A model generated the notes under the pieces. That model saw only the letters and a list, made by a program, of their open reading frames with translations, ran no database searches and was not told where the DNA came from. Source: an uncultured Eubacteriales bacterium (lineage in GTDB: Bacteria > Bacillota > Clostridia > Oscillospirales > Oscillospiraceae). From it: a DNA stretch of 8,352 nucleotides. The translations under genes and the position numbers were made by a program. The stretch spans positions 1-8,352 of the forward strand of contig CABRZO010000112.1 in the NCBI GenBank assembly GCA_902475455.1, read 5' to 3'. Below are positions 1-6,415 of this stretch, one piece after another (position 1 is the stretch's first letter; each line of letters starts with the position of its first letter).

Positions 1-37
1 GCGGAGGACGGAATTCTGTGAAACCGCCGAAACCTAA
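1..37 (+). other. Possible 3' tail of an upstream gene
   Basis: Frame 2 stays open from the window edge to a TAA at 35-37 and would encode about 11 C-terminal residues. A terminator begins 18 bases later, so a gene end here is plausible. Frame 1 stops earlier, at 19-21, and cannot be excluded as the real frame. The stretch is too short to recognise a family. Confidence 0.25.
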
Positions 38-54
38 GGTTTTTCGACAGACTG

Positions 55-92
55 ACCGCGCTTTTTGCCGCCGACGGCAAAGCGCGGTTTTT
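55..92 (+). terminator. Rho-independent terminator of the upstream gene
   Basis: The arms at 55-70 and 75-88 form a GC-rich stem with a 4-base loop. The left arm carries two extra T residues that bulge out. A T-run at 88-92 follows directly. The T-run lies on the + strand side, so this ends transcription coming from the left and insulates the reductase operon that starts at 219. Confidence 0.8.
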
Positions 93-98
93 CATATC

Positions 99-127
99 TT
101 GCCACATTATATTGTCAGAGTTATACT
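99..127 (+). promoter_or_regulatory. Probable sigma-A promoter of the first reductase operon
   Basis: A TTGCCA -35 box (99-104) and a TATACT -10 box (122-127) are separated by 17 bases, which is 5/6 and 5/6 to consensus. Transcription would start near 134 and leave a leader of about 85 bases. The -10 lies inside the shared word AGTTATACTG (119-128). A second possible -10, TATGAT at 169-174, lacks a good -35. Confidence 0.6.
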
Positions 128-128
128 G
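119..128 (+). promoter_or_regulatory. Shared motif AGTTATACTG, copy 1 (candidate operator)
   Basis: The 10-mer is identical to words at 4511-4520 and 5505-5514. Here it is preceded by CAG, which gives a small CAG/CTG dyad (116-118 with 126-128), and by ATATTGTC, a weak match to the ATATGTCC found upstream of the other two copies. It overlaps the -10 box of the OYE operon promoter, so a bound regulator could block or modulate initiation. The binding protein is inferred, with the LysR regulator at 4560 as the first candidate. Confidence 0.5.
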
Positions 129-205
129 AAATAGGGAAAATGCATTTCAACTACCCTCTGAAACGTAGTATGATAGATTTGACAGCGAATAAAATTGAAC
201 GGTTT

Positions 206-210
206 GGAGG
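206..210 (+). promoter_or_regulatory. Ribosome binding site fixing the OYE start at 219
   Basis: GGAGG lies 8 bases before ATG 219. An in-frame TTG at 195 lies upstream of this site and has no good Shine-Dalgarno sequence of its own, so the ATG is preferred. Confidence 0.85.
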
Positions 211-218
211 TAAAACTG

Positions 219-2174
219 ATGAAAAAGAATCCCTATCCTCATGTATTCCAACCCATTACCATTCGGGGCCTGACCCTGAAAAATCGGCTGGAGTATGCCC
301 CTACGGTGGTACTGAAGTGCAACGCCGACGGCACCATGAGCCAGGACATGCTGGACTTCATGGAGTGGCAGGCCAAGACCGGCGTGGGCTGGGTCACCGT
401 GGGCGACACCCCCGTCACCCATGACAACACCTCCCACTGGCTGTGTGAGATGAACGTCTGCGACGACGACTGCATCCACGGCATGAACGCTCTGGTGGAG
501 CAGTGCCGCAAGAACGGCGCCGAGCTGTCCGCAGAGCTGGCCTATGCCGGCCGGGGCAACCGGGCCAACCCCGACGGCGCCCCCACCGCCATTGTCTCTG
601 CCGAGCGGCCCCTGGTCCCCGGGGACAACGTGCGCACCATGGACCGCTCCGACATGGACTATCTGAAGGAGCGCTTCGTGGATTGCGCCCTGCGCTGCAA
701 GCACGCCGGCTTCCGGATGATTCTGATCCACTGCGCCCACAATAACTTCCTGGCTCAGTGGCTGTCTCCGGACTCCAACGTCCGCACCGACGAGTACGGC
801 GGCAGCCCCGAAAACCGCCGCAAGTACCCCCTGGAGGTGCTGAAGGCCATCCGGGAGGCCGTGGGCAACGACATGGTCATCGAGCTGCGGGTGTCCGCCA
901 CCGAGGGCATCCCCGGCGGCCTGGAATTTGACGAGTCCCTGGCCTTCATGGAGCTGGCTCAGGAGTATGTGGACATCATGCACGTCTCCCAGGGCTCCAT
1001 CTTCCACCTCTCCGCCCGCTACACCATCCCCACCTACTTCCGGGAGCCCCACAAGCCCCTGAACGTGGACTACGCCGCCGAGGTGAAGAAGCATCTGCAC
1101 ATCCCCGTGGCGGTGGTGGGCATGATCACCTCCCTGGAGCAGGCCGAGGAGATCATTGCCTCCGGCAAGGCGGACATCGTGGCCATGGCCAAGAGTTTCA
1201 TGGCCGACGGCGACATCGTCCACAAGTCCCTGGCGGGCCACTCCGACCTGGTGCGGCCCTGCACCCGCTGTGACCTGTGCGGCAACGCCAACACCTGGGG
1301 CACCGCCATGAGCTGTGCCATTAACCCCCGCTGCGGCATCTCCGGCGAGATCCAGCCCGTGGAGGACAAGGACCGCAAGCATGTGCTGGTCATCGGCGGC
1401 GGCCCCGCCGGCATGATGGCGGCTCAGACCCTGGTGAAGCGGGGCCACACCGCCACCCTGTGGGAGAAATCCGACCGGCTGGGCGGCCTGCTCATCGACG
1501 CCAGCGCCGTCCCCTTCAAGCAGCTGATGCGGGAGTATCTGGAGTGGGACATCCGGGAGACCATGTCCTGCGGCGCCAAGATCTGTCTGAACACCGAGGC
1601 CACCGCCGAGGCCGTGGCCCAGGAGAACCCCGACGCGGTCATCGTGGCCACCGGCTCTGTGTACATGACGCCCCCCATCCCCGGCATGGAGCACGCTCTG
1701 GCGGTCCGGGACGTGGACAACCACACCGTGGAGACCGCCCAGACTGTTGTGGTCTGCGGCGGCGGCATTACCGGCCTGGAGTGCGCTCTGGCTCTGGCCA
1801 TGGAGGGCCGCAAGGTCACCGTGGTGGATATGCTGCCCCGGGAGCAGTTCGTCTCCGAGATGCCCATCTTCAACAAGGCCGACCTGATGGCCCAGCTGGA
1901 GGAGAAGGGCGTGGAGCTCTACGGCAGCCAGAAGATCTCCTCCATCTCCGCCCAGGGTGTTACCTGCGTGGACGCCGTCACCGGAGAGGAGCGGCTGTTT
2001 GCCGGCGAAAGCGTGGTCAACGCCCTGGGCGTCAAGCCCGATAACGCTCTGGGCCTGGAGCTGCTGAAGGAGTATGGCAGCGATCAGGTCATCCTGGTGG
2101 GCGACTGCACCGCCCGGGGCGGCAATTACTACCGGGCCAACCATGAGGCCTACAACGCCGCCATGCGTATCTGA
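219..2174 (+). CDS. FMN/FAD/4Fe-4S ene-reductase, OYE / 2,4-dienoyl-CoA reductase family
   Basis: This 651-residue protein has the full three-part layout of the 2,4-dienoyl-CoA reductase, trimethylamine dehydrogenase, BaiCD/BaiH and daidzein reductase group. Residues 1-345 are the FMN TIM barrel, with KNR at 21-23, HCAH at 171-174 and RTDEYGG at 189-195. Cys348, 351, 354 and 366 form a 4Fe-4S site with CX2CX2CX11C spacing. Two dinucleotide-binding folds follow, with GGGPAG at 393-398 and GGGITG at 514-519. Such enzymes pass electrons from NAD(P)H through FAD and Fe-S to FMN and reduce activated C=C bonds in the cytosol. The OYE proton-donor Tyr position appears to be Asn176, while His171 and His174 are kept. 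ATG 219 is chosen for its RBS. The SDR gene begins 18 bases after the stop, so the two are co-transcribed. The family call is firm; the substrate is unknown. Confidence 0.92.
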   Translation: MKKNPYPHVFQPITIRGLTLKNRLEYAPTVVLKCNADGTMSQDMLDFMEWQAKTGVGWVTVGDTPVTHDNTSHWLCEMNVCDDDCIHGMNALVEQCRKNGAELSAELAYAGRGNRANPDGAPTAIVSAERPLVPGDNVRTMDRSDMDYLKERFVDCALRCKHAGFRMILIHCAHNNFLAQWLSPDSNVRTDEYGGSPENRRKYPLEVLKAIREAVGNDMVIELRVSATEGIPGGLEFDESLAFMELAQEYVDIMHVSQGSIFHLSARYTIPTYFREPHKPLNVDYAAEVKKHLHIPVAVVGMITSLEQAEEIIASGKADIVAMAKSFMADGDIVHKSLAGHSDLVRPCTRCDLCGNANTWGTAMSCAINPRCGISGEIQPVEDKDRKHVLVIGGGPAGMMAAQTLVKRGHTATLWEKSDRLGGLLIDASAVPFKQLMREYLEWDIRETMSCGAKICLNTEATAEAVAQENPDAVIVATGSVYMTPPIPGMEHALAVRDVDNHTVETAQTVVVCGGGITGLECALALAMEGRKVTVVDMLPREQFVSEMPIFNKADLMAQLEEKGVELYGSQKISSISAQGVTCVDAVTGEERLFAGESVVNALGVKPDNALGLELLKEYGSDQVILVGDCTARGGNYYRANHEAYNAAMRI

Positions 2175-2177
2175 TCT

Positions 2178-2183
2178 AGGAGG
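2178..2183 (+). promoter_or_regulatory. Ribosome binding site fixing the SDR start at 2193
   Basis: AGGAGG lies 9 bases before ATG 2193. An in-frame TTG at 2184 touches the site directly and cannot be initiated from it. Confidence 0.85.
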
Positions 2184-2192
2184 TTGACCACA

Positions 2193-2975
2193 ATGTATTC
2201 CATCCAAATGCCCAAATTTGAGTTCACCGGCAAGACCGCCGTGGTCACCGGGGCAGGCAGCGGCATCGGCCGGGCCGCCGCCCTGGAGCTGGCCTATTAC
2301 GGCGCCAACGTGGTGGTAGCGGATATCTCCGCCCCCGCCGCGGAGGCCACCGTGGCGGAGATCACCGAGAACGGCGGCTCCGCCCTGGCCTGGGTCACCG
2401 ACGTCTCCCAGAGCCAGCAGGTGGACGCTCTGGTGGCCGCCACCGTGGAGCGATTTGGCAGCCTGGATATTTTCATCTCCAACGCCGGGGTGGGCGGCGA
2501 AGTGCTCCCCCTGCTGGAGCAGTCCGAGGAGGAGTTTGAACACGTCCTCTCCGTCAACCTGAAGGGGGCCTTCCTCTGCGGCAAGGCCGCCGCCAAACAG
2601 ATGATTGCCCAGGGCAAGGGAGGCCGGATCATTTTCACCGCCTCCATTGCCGCCATTGAGGGCGGCGGTTTCCACGGCCCCTACGGGGCCTCCAAGGGGG
2701 GCATCGTCACCCTGGTGCGCACCATGGGCCGGGAGTGGGCTCCCTACGGCATCACCGTCAACGCCGTGAGCCCCGGCCTCACCGCCACCGGCATCAACCA
2801 GTCCCTGGCCCAGCAGCCGGAGGTACTGGAGTCCCTGCTGGACAAGATCCCCCTCCACCGGATGGCCAAGCCCGAAGAGATTGCCTCTATGATGCTCTAT
2901 CTGGCCACCGATTCCGCCGCCTTTGTCACCGGCACCACCCTGATTGCCGACGGCGGCGCCACCACCGGGGGCTGA
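2193..2975 (+). CDS. Short-chain dehydrogenase/reductase, NAD-type
   Basis: This 260-residue classical SDR (Rossmann fold) interconverts an alcohol and a ketone using a nicotinamide cofactor. The cofactor glycine motif TGAGSGIG is at 19-26 and NAG at 97-99. The catalytic tetrad is Asn122, Ser151, Tyr164 and Lys168 (S-X12-Y-X3-K), and the PG motif is at 194-195. Asp44 ends the second beta strand, the position that usually binds the adenosine ribose hydroxyls, so NAD(H) is expected over NADP(H). Length and motifs are normal for the FabG, BaiA and hydroxysteroid dehydrogenase branch; specificity cannot be read. It is the second gene of the operon, directly after the ene-reductase, and two hairpins follow. 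A likely job is to oxidise or reduce a hydroxyl next to the C=C handled by its partner, which is inference. Confidence 0.9.
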   Translation: MYSIQMPKFEFTGKTAVVTGAGSGIGRAAALELAYYGANVVVADISAPAAEATVAEITENGGSALAWVTDVSQSQQVDALVAATVERFGSLDIFISNAGVGGEVLPLLEQSEEEFEHVLSVNLKGAFLCGKAAAKQMIAQGKGGRIIFTASIAAIEGGGFHGPYGASKGGIVTLVRTMGREWAPYGITVNAVSPGLTATGINQSLAQQPEVLESLLDKIPLHRMAKPEEIASMMLYLATDSAAFVTGTTLIADGGATTGG

Positions 2976-2991
2976 CTTTTCTCACCGTTCA

Positions 2992-3029
2992 TCCAAAATA
3001 CGCCGGTCCAAGGACCGGCGTATTTTGGA
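2992..3029. terminator. Perfect 18-bp inverted repeat, terminator-like
   Basis: The arms at 2992-3009 and 3012-3029 are perfectly complementary, with only two bases between them, so the top pairs must open to form the loop. The outer part of the stem is AT-rich (TATTTT on the + strand side, 3021-3026) and the inner part GC-rich. It begins 17 bases after the SDR stop and probably ends or stabilises the OYE-SDR transcript. Confidence 0.65.
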
Positions 3030-3044
3030 CGCAATTTTCCCGGC

Positions 3045-3086
3045 AAAAAAATCCGTCCCCGGCCGGAGCCGAAGACGGATTTTTTT
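3045..3086. terminator. Bidirectional rho-independent terminator
   Basis: A 13-bp perfect stem (3045-3057 with 3074-3086) begins with seven A and ends with seven T, so both strands show a GC stem followed by a T-run. An inner GGC/GCC pairing adds to it. It sits between the convergent SDR (+) and transporter (-) genes and serves both. Confidence 0.85.
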
Positions 3087-3123
3087 AGGGGGATGGTATG
3101 TCACGCCAAAGGCGTACCAATCA

Positions 3124-4395
3124 TTACTTGCCGATCTGCTTCTCGTCGATGCAGGCCACCAGGATGATGCCGATGACGCTGAGCACCGCCACCATGCCAT
3201 AGGCCAGGTGATAGGTACCGGTCATGCTCAGGCCGGCGCCCATGATAATGAAGGCGAAGGACCGGACAATGTTGGTGATGGGGTTCAGCACGCCCATGGC
3301 CCGGACGAAGTCATAACGGCCGAACAGGGTGGCGGTCATGGAGGGGAACAGGTTGCCGATGCCGCCGATGGCGATGCCGATCATAAACACGGACAGGTAC
3401 TGCAGATACACATTGTTGCTGGGGATGGCGCAGGTGATCAGGGTGACCACATACCAGCAGCCGTAGGCGATGGAAGCCTTCTTGGTGCCGATCTTCTGAT
3501 CCAGCCAGCCGGTCAGATAGCTGCCCAGCAGACCCAGCACAGCGGCCACAGTCATGGAGGCGATGGCCTTGGGGGGCGCCCAGCCGGCCATGACCAGACG
3601 GGGAATCAGCTGACTGATGCAGGCCACGTTGCAGATGATGAAGATACCGAAGCCCAGGCCGATGAGCCAAACCTGCTTGTTCAGCAGCAGGGTCTTGGCG
3701 TTCCAGGGGGACTTGTAGGCCTCCATCTCACGCCGGTTGGCCTCCAGCTCTTCCCGGGTCACAGTGCCGTTGTCCGGGGCGCAGCCCATCTCCTCGGGGG
3801 TGTCCCGCATGACGATGAAGGAGAAGATACCGGCCACGATGAGCAGGCCGCCCATGATGTAGAATGAGCCGTTCAGTCCGGCCCAGCCCATAAAGGCAGT
3901 GAGCAGCAGCACGAAGGTGGCGGAACACAGGTTCTGGCCCATGGTGGCCCAGCCCAGGGCCAGGCCCTTTTTGGTGGGGAACCAGCTGGCCATCAGGGCG
4001 TTGGCGCAGGTCCAGCAGTAACCCATACCGAAGAAGTTGGCCATGGCGGTGACCACGGTGAAGCCCGCCAGAGTGGTGACCACACCGTAGCACATATAGG
4101 TGATACCGCCCAGAACAGCGGTGATCAGCATGGCCACCCGATTGCTTTTGAACTTGGCAATGGCCCAGGAGCAGGCCACAGAGCCCAGCAGACCCACCCA
4201 GCTGGCCGGGGTGGTCATGCTCAGCAGAGCCGCCTCATCCACCTGATGGGCATTGGCAAAGCTGCTGACGATGGTGTTCAGGCCGTCGGTGCACATGCCC
4301 GCATAGAAGTAGAACATGAGGCCGGCCACCAGGATCATCAGCCAGCCCTTGGCACCAAAATTACTCTTGGTGCTGTTAGCGGTTTTTGTTTCCAT
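3124..4395 (-). CDS. MFS transporter, oxalate/formate antiporter-like (OFA) group
   Basis: This 423-residue integral membrane protein has about 12 hydrophobic segments in two halves. A hydrophilic central loop, about residues 197-240, contains RDTPEEMG. The first half keeps FPTKKGLALGWATMG (139-153), typical of OFA-type transporters. The second half has a motif A-like loop, GWLDQKIGTKKA (296-307). The first-half motif A, around residues 79-86, is degenerate. Start ATG 4395 follows a GGGAGG RBS (4403-4408 on the opposite strand); a start at 4431 would add 12 very basic residues and lacks support. OFA members move small carboxylates by antiport or proton coupling, and many gut relatives are uncharacterised. 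Its position, divergent from the LysR gene and between two oxidoreductase operons, suggests import of the pathway substrate or export of its reduced product. The substrate is unknown. Confidence 0.88.
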   Translation of the reverse strand: METKTANSTKSNFGAKGWLMILVAGLMFYFYAGMCTDGLNTIVSSFANAHQVDEAALLSMTTPASWVGLLGSVACSWAIAKFKSNRVAMLITAVLGGITYMCYGVVTTLAGFTVVTAMANFFGMGYCWTCANALMASWFPTKKGLALGWATMGQNLCSATFVLLLTAFMGWAGLNGSFYIMGGLLIVAGIFSFIVMRDTPEEMGCAPDNGTVTREELEANRREMEAYKSPWNAKTLLLNKQVWLIGLGFGIFIICNVACISQLIPRLVMAGWAPPKAIASMTVAAVLGLLGSYLTGWLDQKIGTKKASIAYGCWYVVTLITCAIPSNNVYLQYLSVFMIGIAIGGIGNLFPSMTATLFGRYDFVRAMGVLNPITNIVRSFAFIIMGAGLSMTGTYHLAYGMVAVLSVIGIILVACIDEKQIGK

Positions 4396-4402
4396 GAATT
4401 TT

Positions 4403-4408
4403 CCTCCC
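4403..4408 (-). promoter_or_regulatory. Ribosome binding site fixing the transporter start at 4395
   Basis: Read on the minus strand this is GGGAGG, 7 bases before ATG 4395. It lies downstream of the longer alternative start at 4431 and therefore argues against that start. Confidence 0.8.
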
Positions 4409-4449
4409 TTTCTTTTCCTGCCGCTTCCCACGGCGTTTTCTCAACTAGA

Positions 4450-4477
4450 ACCATACCATAACTGGCTTATATCGCAA
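4450..4477 (-). promoter_or_regulatory. Possible promoter of the transporter gene
   Basis: On the minus strand, TTGCGA (4477-4472) and TATGGT (4455-4450) are 16 bases apart, 4/6 matches each, which gives a leader of roughly 48 bases. A second TATGGT overlaps at 4460-4455. The match is modest and would suit activator dependence. Confidence 0.35.
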
Positions 4478-4497
4478 AATTCATTTTGAAAAATACC

Positions 4498-4521
4498 GAT
4501 ATGTCCCCCAAGTTATACTGT
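4498..4521 (+). promoter_or_regulatory. 24-bp shared element, copy 2 (candidate LysR operator)
   Basis: GATATGTCC (4498-4506), four variable bases, then AGTTATACTGT (4511-4521). The two conserved blocks recur with identical spacing at 5492-5515. It sits in the divergent gap, 38 bases before the LysR start and about 43 bases upstream of the proposed transporter -10. It could control both directions. TATACT at 4514-4519 may also be the LysR -10, though no good -35 is found at the normal distance; overlap of operator and -10 would suit autoregulation. Confidence 0.6.
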
Positions 4522-4559
4522 CAATTTTTTACCAATCTCACCTTGAGGAGGTATTCCAA

Positions 4560-5486
4560 ATGGATTTGACACAGCTGAAGTACTTCCAGGCCGTGGCCCG
4601 CACCGGCAATATTACCCGGGCGGCAGCGGAGCTGTACGTCACCCAACCCAACCTGAGCAAGAGCATTTCCAAGCTGGAGGAAGAGCTGGGGGTCTCCCTG
4701 TTCGATCACCGAAAGGGCAAAATTGAACTCAATGACTATGGCCGTATGTTCCTCTCCAGTGTGGACATTGCCTTCGCCGAGCTCAACGCCGGAGTGCAGA
4801 ACATCCAGCGCATGTACGCTGCCTCCCAATATATGCTCTCTCTGGGCTGCAACATCCGGGGATATCTGGCGGATCAGCTGCCCGCCTTCTCCACCGCCCA
4901 CCCGGAGATCGGCATCCGGCAACTGGACTGCTCCGCCCAGCAGCTCACCGAGCATCTGCTGGACCGAACCATCAATTTGGCCCTGTCCAATGAGCCTTTA
5001 TCCGACGACAGAATCGATTTCCGGCTCATGGGCAGCAAGCGCTACGTCATCGCCCTCCACGACGAACACCCTCTGGCCCGGCAGGCTTCCATCTCCTTCG
5101 GAGATCTGCGGGACGCCACCTTTATCTGCGACACCTCCCGTTTTCATCTGGACAGTCTGCGCAAAGCCTGCCAGGCACACGGCTTCCACCCCCAGGTAGG
5201 CTACGAAATCCAGAGCACCGATCTGGTCTACGGTCTGCTGGCCGCCAATCGGGGCGTGGCCATTGTACCGGTGGTGATGGGCTGCCATATGATCGCCACC
5301 CGCCCCAACTCCCATATCTGTATCCGGGCCATTGAGGACGCACTGCCACCGGTGATTATCGGGGTGGGCACCCTGAAAAATCAGGCTCCCACCCAGGCCA
5401 CCGATCTGTTTCTCCAGTTCCTGCGGGACACCCTGCTCCAGGAGGAAGAGATGGTCCGGAACCTGGGTTACGGCAGTCTGCTGTGA
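4560..5486 (+). CDS. LysR-type transcriptional regulator
   Basis: This 308-residue protein has the standard LysR layout. The winged helix-turn-helix lies in residues 1-60, with the recognition region around residues 17-45 (NITRAAAELYVTQPNLSKSI and the following linker-helix start). The effector-binding domain, of the periplasmic-binding-protein type, spans about residues 90-300. A GAGGAGG RBS (4545-4551) stands 8 bases before ATG 4560. LysR proteins bind DNA as tetramers and respond to a pathway metabolite, often controlling a divergent gene and themselves. The divergent transporter, the shared 24-bp element on both sides of this gene and the flanking oxidoreductase operons make it the likely local regulator. 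No terminator is visible after its stop, so read-through into the SDR at 5621 is possible. The inducer is unknown. Confidence 0.92.
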   Translation: MDLTQLKYFQAVARTGNITRAAAELYVTQPNLSKSISKLEEELGVSLFDHRKGKIELNDYGRMFLSSVDIAFAELNAGVQNIQRMYAASQYMLSLGCNIRGYLADQLPAFSTAHPEIGIRQLDCSAQQLTEHLLDRTINLALSNEPLSDDRIDFRLMGSKRYVIALHDEHPLARQASISFGDLRDATFICDTSRFHLDSLRKACQAHGFHPQVGYEIQSTDLVYGLLAANRGVAIVPVVMGCHMIATRPNSHICIRAIEDALPPVIIGVGTLKNQAPTQATDLFLQFLRDTLLQEEEMVRNLGYGSLL

Positions 5487-5491
5487 AACAA

Positions 5492-5515
5492 GATATGTCC
5501 ACAGAGTTATACTGT
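5492..5515 (+). promoter_or_regulatory. 24-bp shared element, copy 3 (candidate LysR operator)
   Basis: GATATGTCC (5492-5500), four bases, AGTTATACTGT (5505-5515): both blocks are identical to copy 2 with the same spacing. The core also forms an ACAG/CTGT dyad (5501-5504 with 5512-5515). It ends 16 bases before the -35 box of the SDR promoter, roughly -52 to -75 from the expected start site, the usual place for a LysR activator site. Confidence 0.6.
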
Positions 5516-5531
5516 TTGAACCAACATTTAT

Positions 5532-5560
5532 TTTACATTTTCTCCATCCCTTGCTATACT
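5532..5560 (+). promoter_or_regulatory. Promoter of the second SDR operon
   Basis: TTTACA (5532-5537) and TATACT (5555-5560) are 17 bases apart, each 5/6 to consensus, with an extended -10 TG at 5552-5553. This is the best-formed promoter in the window. The leader would be about 54 bases. The same string TTGCTATACTT recurs in front of the second OYE gene. Confidence 0.75.
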
Positions 5561-5620
5561 TCAGATAAAAACACTGTAAATTTATTCCCATTATTGTGAA
5601 TGTAAAGGAGCGTCATCACC

Positions 5621-6400
5621 ATGTTTGAAGAGTTCAAAGGAAAAGTCCTGTTCGTCACCGGCGCCGCCTCCGGCATGGGCCGGGCGGTAGCCGTCCGCTT
5701 CGGCAGCCTGGGCTGCAAGGTGGCTGTGGCCGCCCGCCGTCCCGATGCCGGCGAGGAGACCGTCCGCCTGGTCAAGGAGGCCGGCGGCGACGCTATTTTC
5801 GTGTCTTGCGACGTCTCCAGCGACGAGAGCGTCAAGGCCGCCATCGACACCACCGTGGCCACCTTCGGCAGCCTGGACTTCGCCTTCAATAACGCCGGCT
5901 GCGGTGCCGACGGCGCCCACATCCCCTTTGTCCCCCTGACCGAGGTCACTGAGGGGGACTGGAACAAGGTCATCGACACCAACCTGAAGGGCGTGTTCCA
6001 CTGCCTGAAGTATGAGCTCCAGCAGATGCAGAAGCAAGGCGGCGGCGCCATCGTCAACACTGCCTCCATCGGCGGTCTGCGCATGGCCCCCATGTTCGGC
6101 GCCTACGGTCCCTCCAAGGCCGGCGTCATCGCTATCACCCAGACTGCCGCCGTAGAAAACGCCAAGGCCGGCATCCGGGTCAACGTCATCTGCCCCGGCC
6201 CCACCGAGGGCACCAACCTGATGGCCGACAGCGTGGCCACTGGCAACCAGGACACCGAGTTCCTGCTGTCCCATGTAATCCCCATGGGCAAGCTAGGCAC
6301 CACCGACGATGTGGCGGACAGTGTGGTCTACCTCTGCTCCAACATGTCCGGCCACGTCACCGGCATGGCGCTGCCCGTCTGCGGCGGCATGCAGATGTGA
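5621..6400 (+). CDS. Short-chain dehydrogenase/reductase, NADP-type
   Basis: This 259-residue classical SDR carries TGAASGMG at 13-20, NNAG at 90-93, the catalytic Asn121, Ser149, Tyr162 and Lys166 (S-X12-Y-X3-K) and PG at 192-193. After the second beta strand it reads AARR (37-40) with no acidic residue, a pattern usually linked to NADP(H) binding through the 2'-phosphate. The SDR at 2193 instead has an Asp there, so the two probably use different cofactor pools or run in opposite directions. An AAGGAG RBS (5605-5610) stands 10 bases before ATG 5621. The Dabb gene begins 15 bases after the stop, making a two-gene operon under the promoter at 5532. It is a cytosolic carbonyl reductase or alcohol dehydrogenase acting on an unknown substrate. 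Confidence 0.9.
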   Translation: MFEEFKGKVLFVTGAASGMGRAVAVRFGSLGCKVAVAARRPDAGEETVRLVKEAGGDAIFVSCDVSSDESVKAAIDTTVATFGSLDFAFNNAGCGADGAHIPFVPLTEVTEGDWNKVIDTNLKGVFHCLKYELQQMQKQGGGAIVNTASIGGLRMAPMFGAYGPSKAGVIAITQTAAVENAKAGIRVNVICPGPTEGTNLMADSVATGNQDTEFLLSHVIPMGKLGTTDDVADSVVYLCSNMSGHVTGMALPVCGGMQM

Positions 6401-6415
6401 TGTGAGGAACCGGCC

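Noticed and set aside
147..2858. A 903-codon open frame on the minus strand covering the first OYE and SDR genes
   Set aside because: It is the antisense shadow of GC-rich coding sequence: Gly/His/Val/Gln-rich low-complexity translation, no RBS, no recognisable domain, and it overlaps two clear enzyme genes.
2193..2975. Naming this gene baiA, fabG or a specific hydroxysteroid dehydrogenase
   Set aside because: SDR substrate specificity cannot be read from the general motifs seen; only family and likely cofactor are supported.
2944..3867. A 307-codon + strand open frame opposite the transporter gene
   Set aside because: It runs through two terminator hairpins and then antisense to a well-formed MFS gene; the translation is His/Gly/Asp-rich with no domain.
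5492..5520. A classic LysR T-N11-A box as the conserved core
   Set aside because: T-N11-A matches can be found at single sites, but none is conserved at the same offset in all copies of the shared element.
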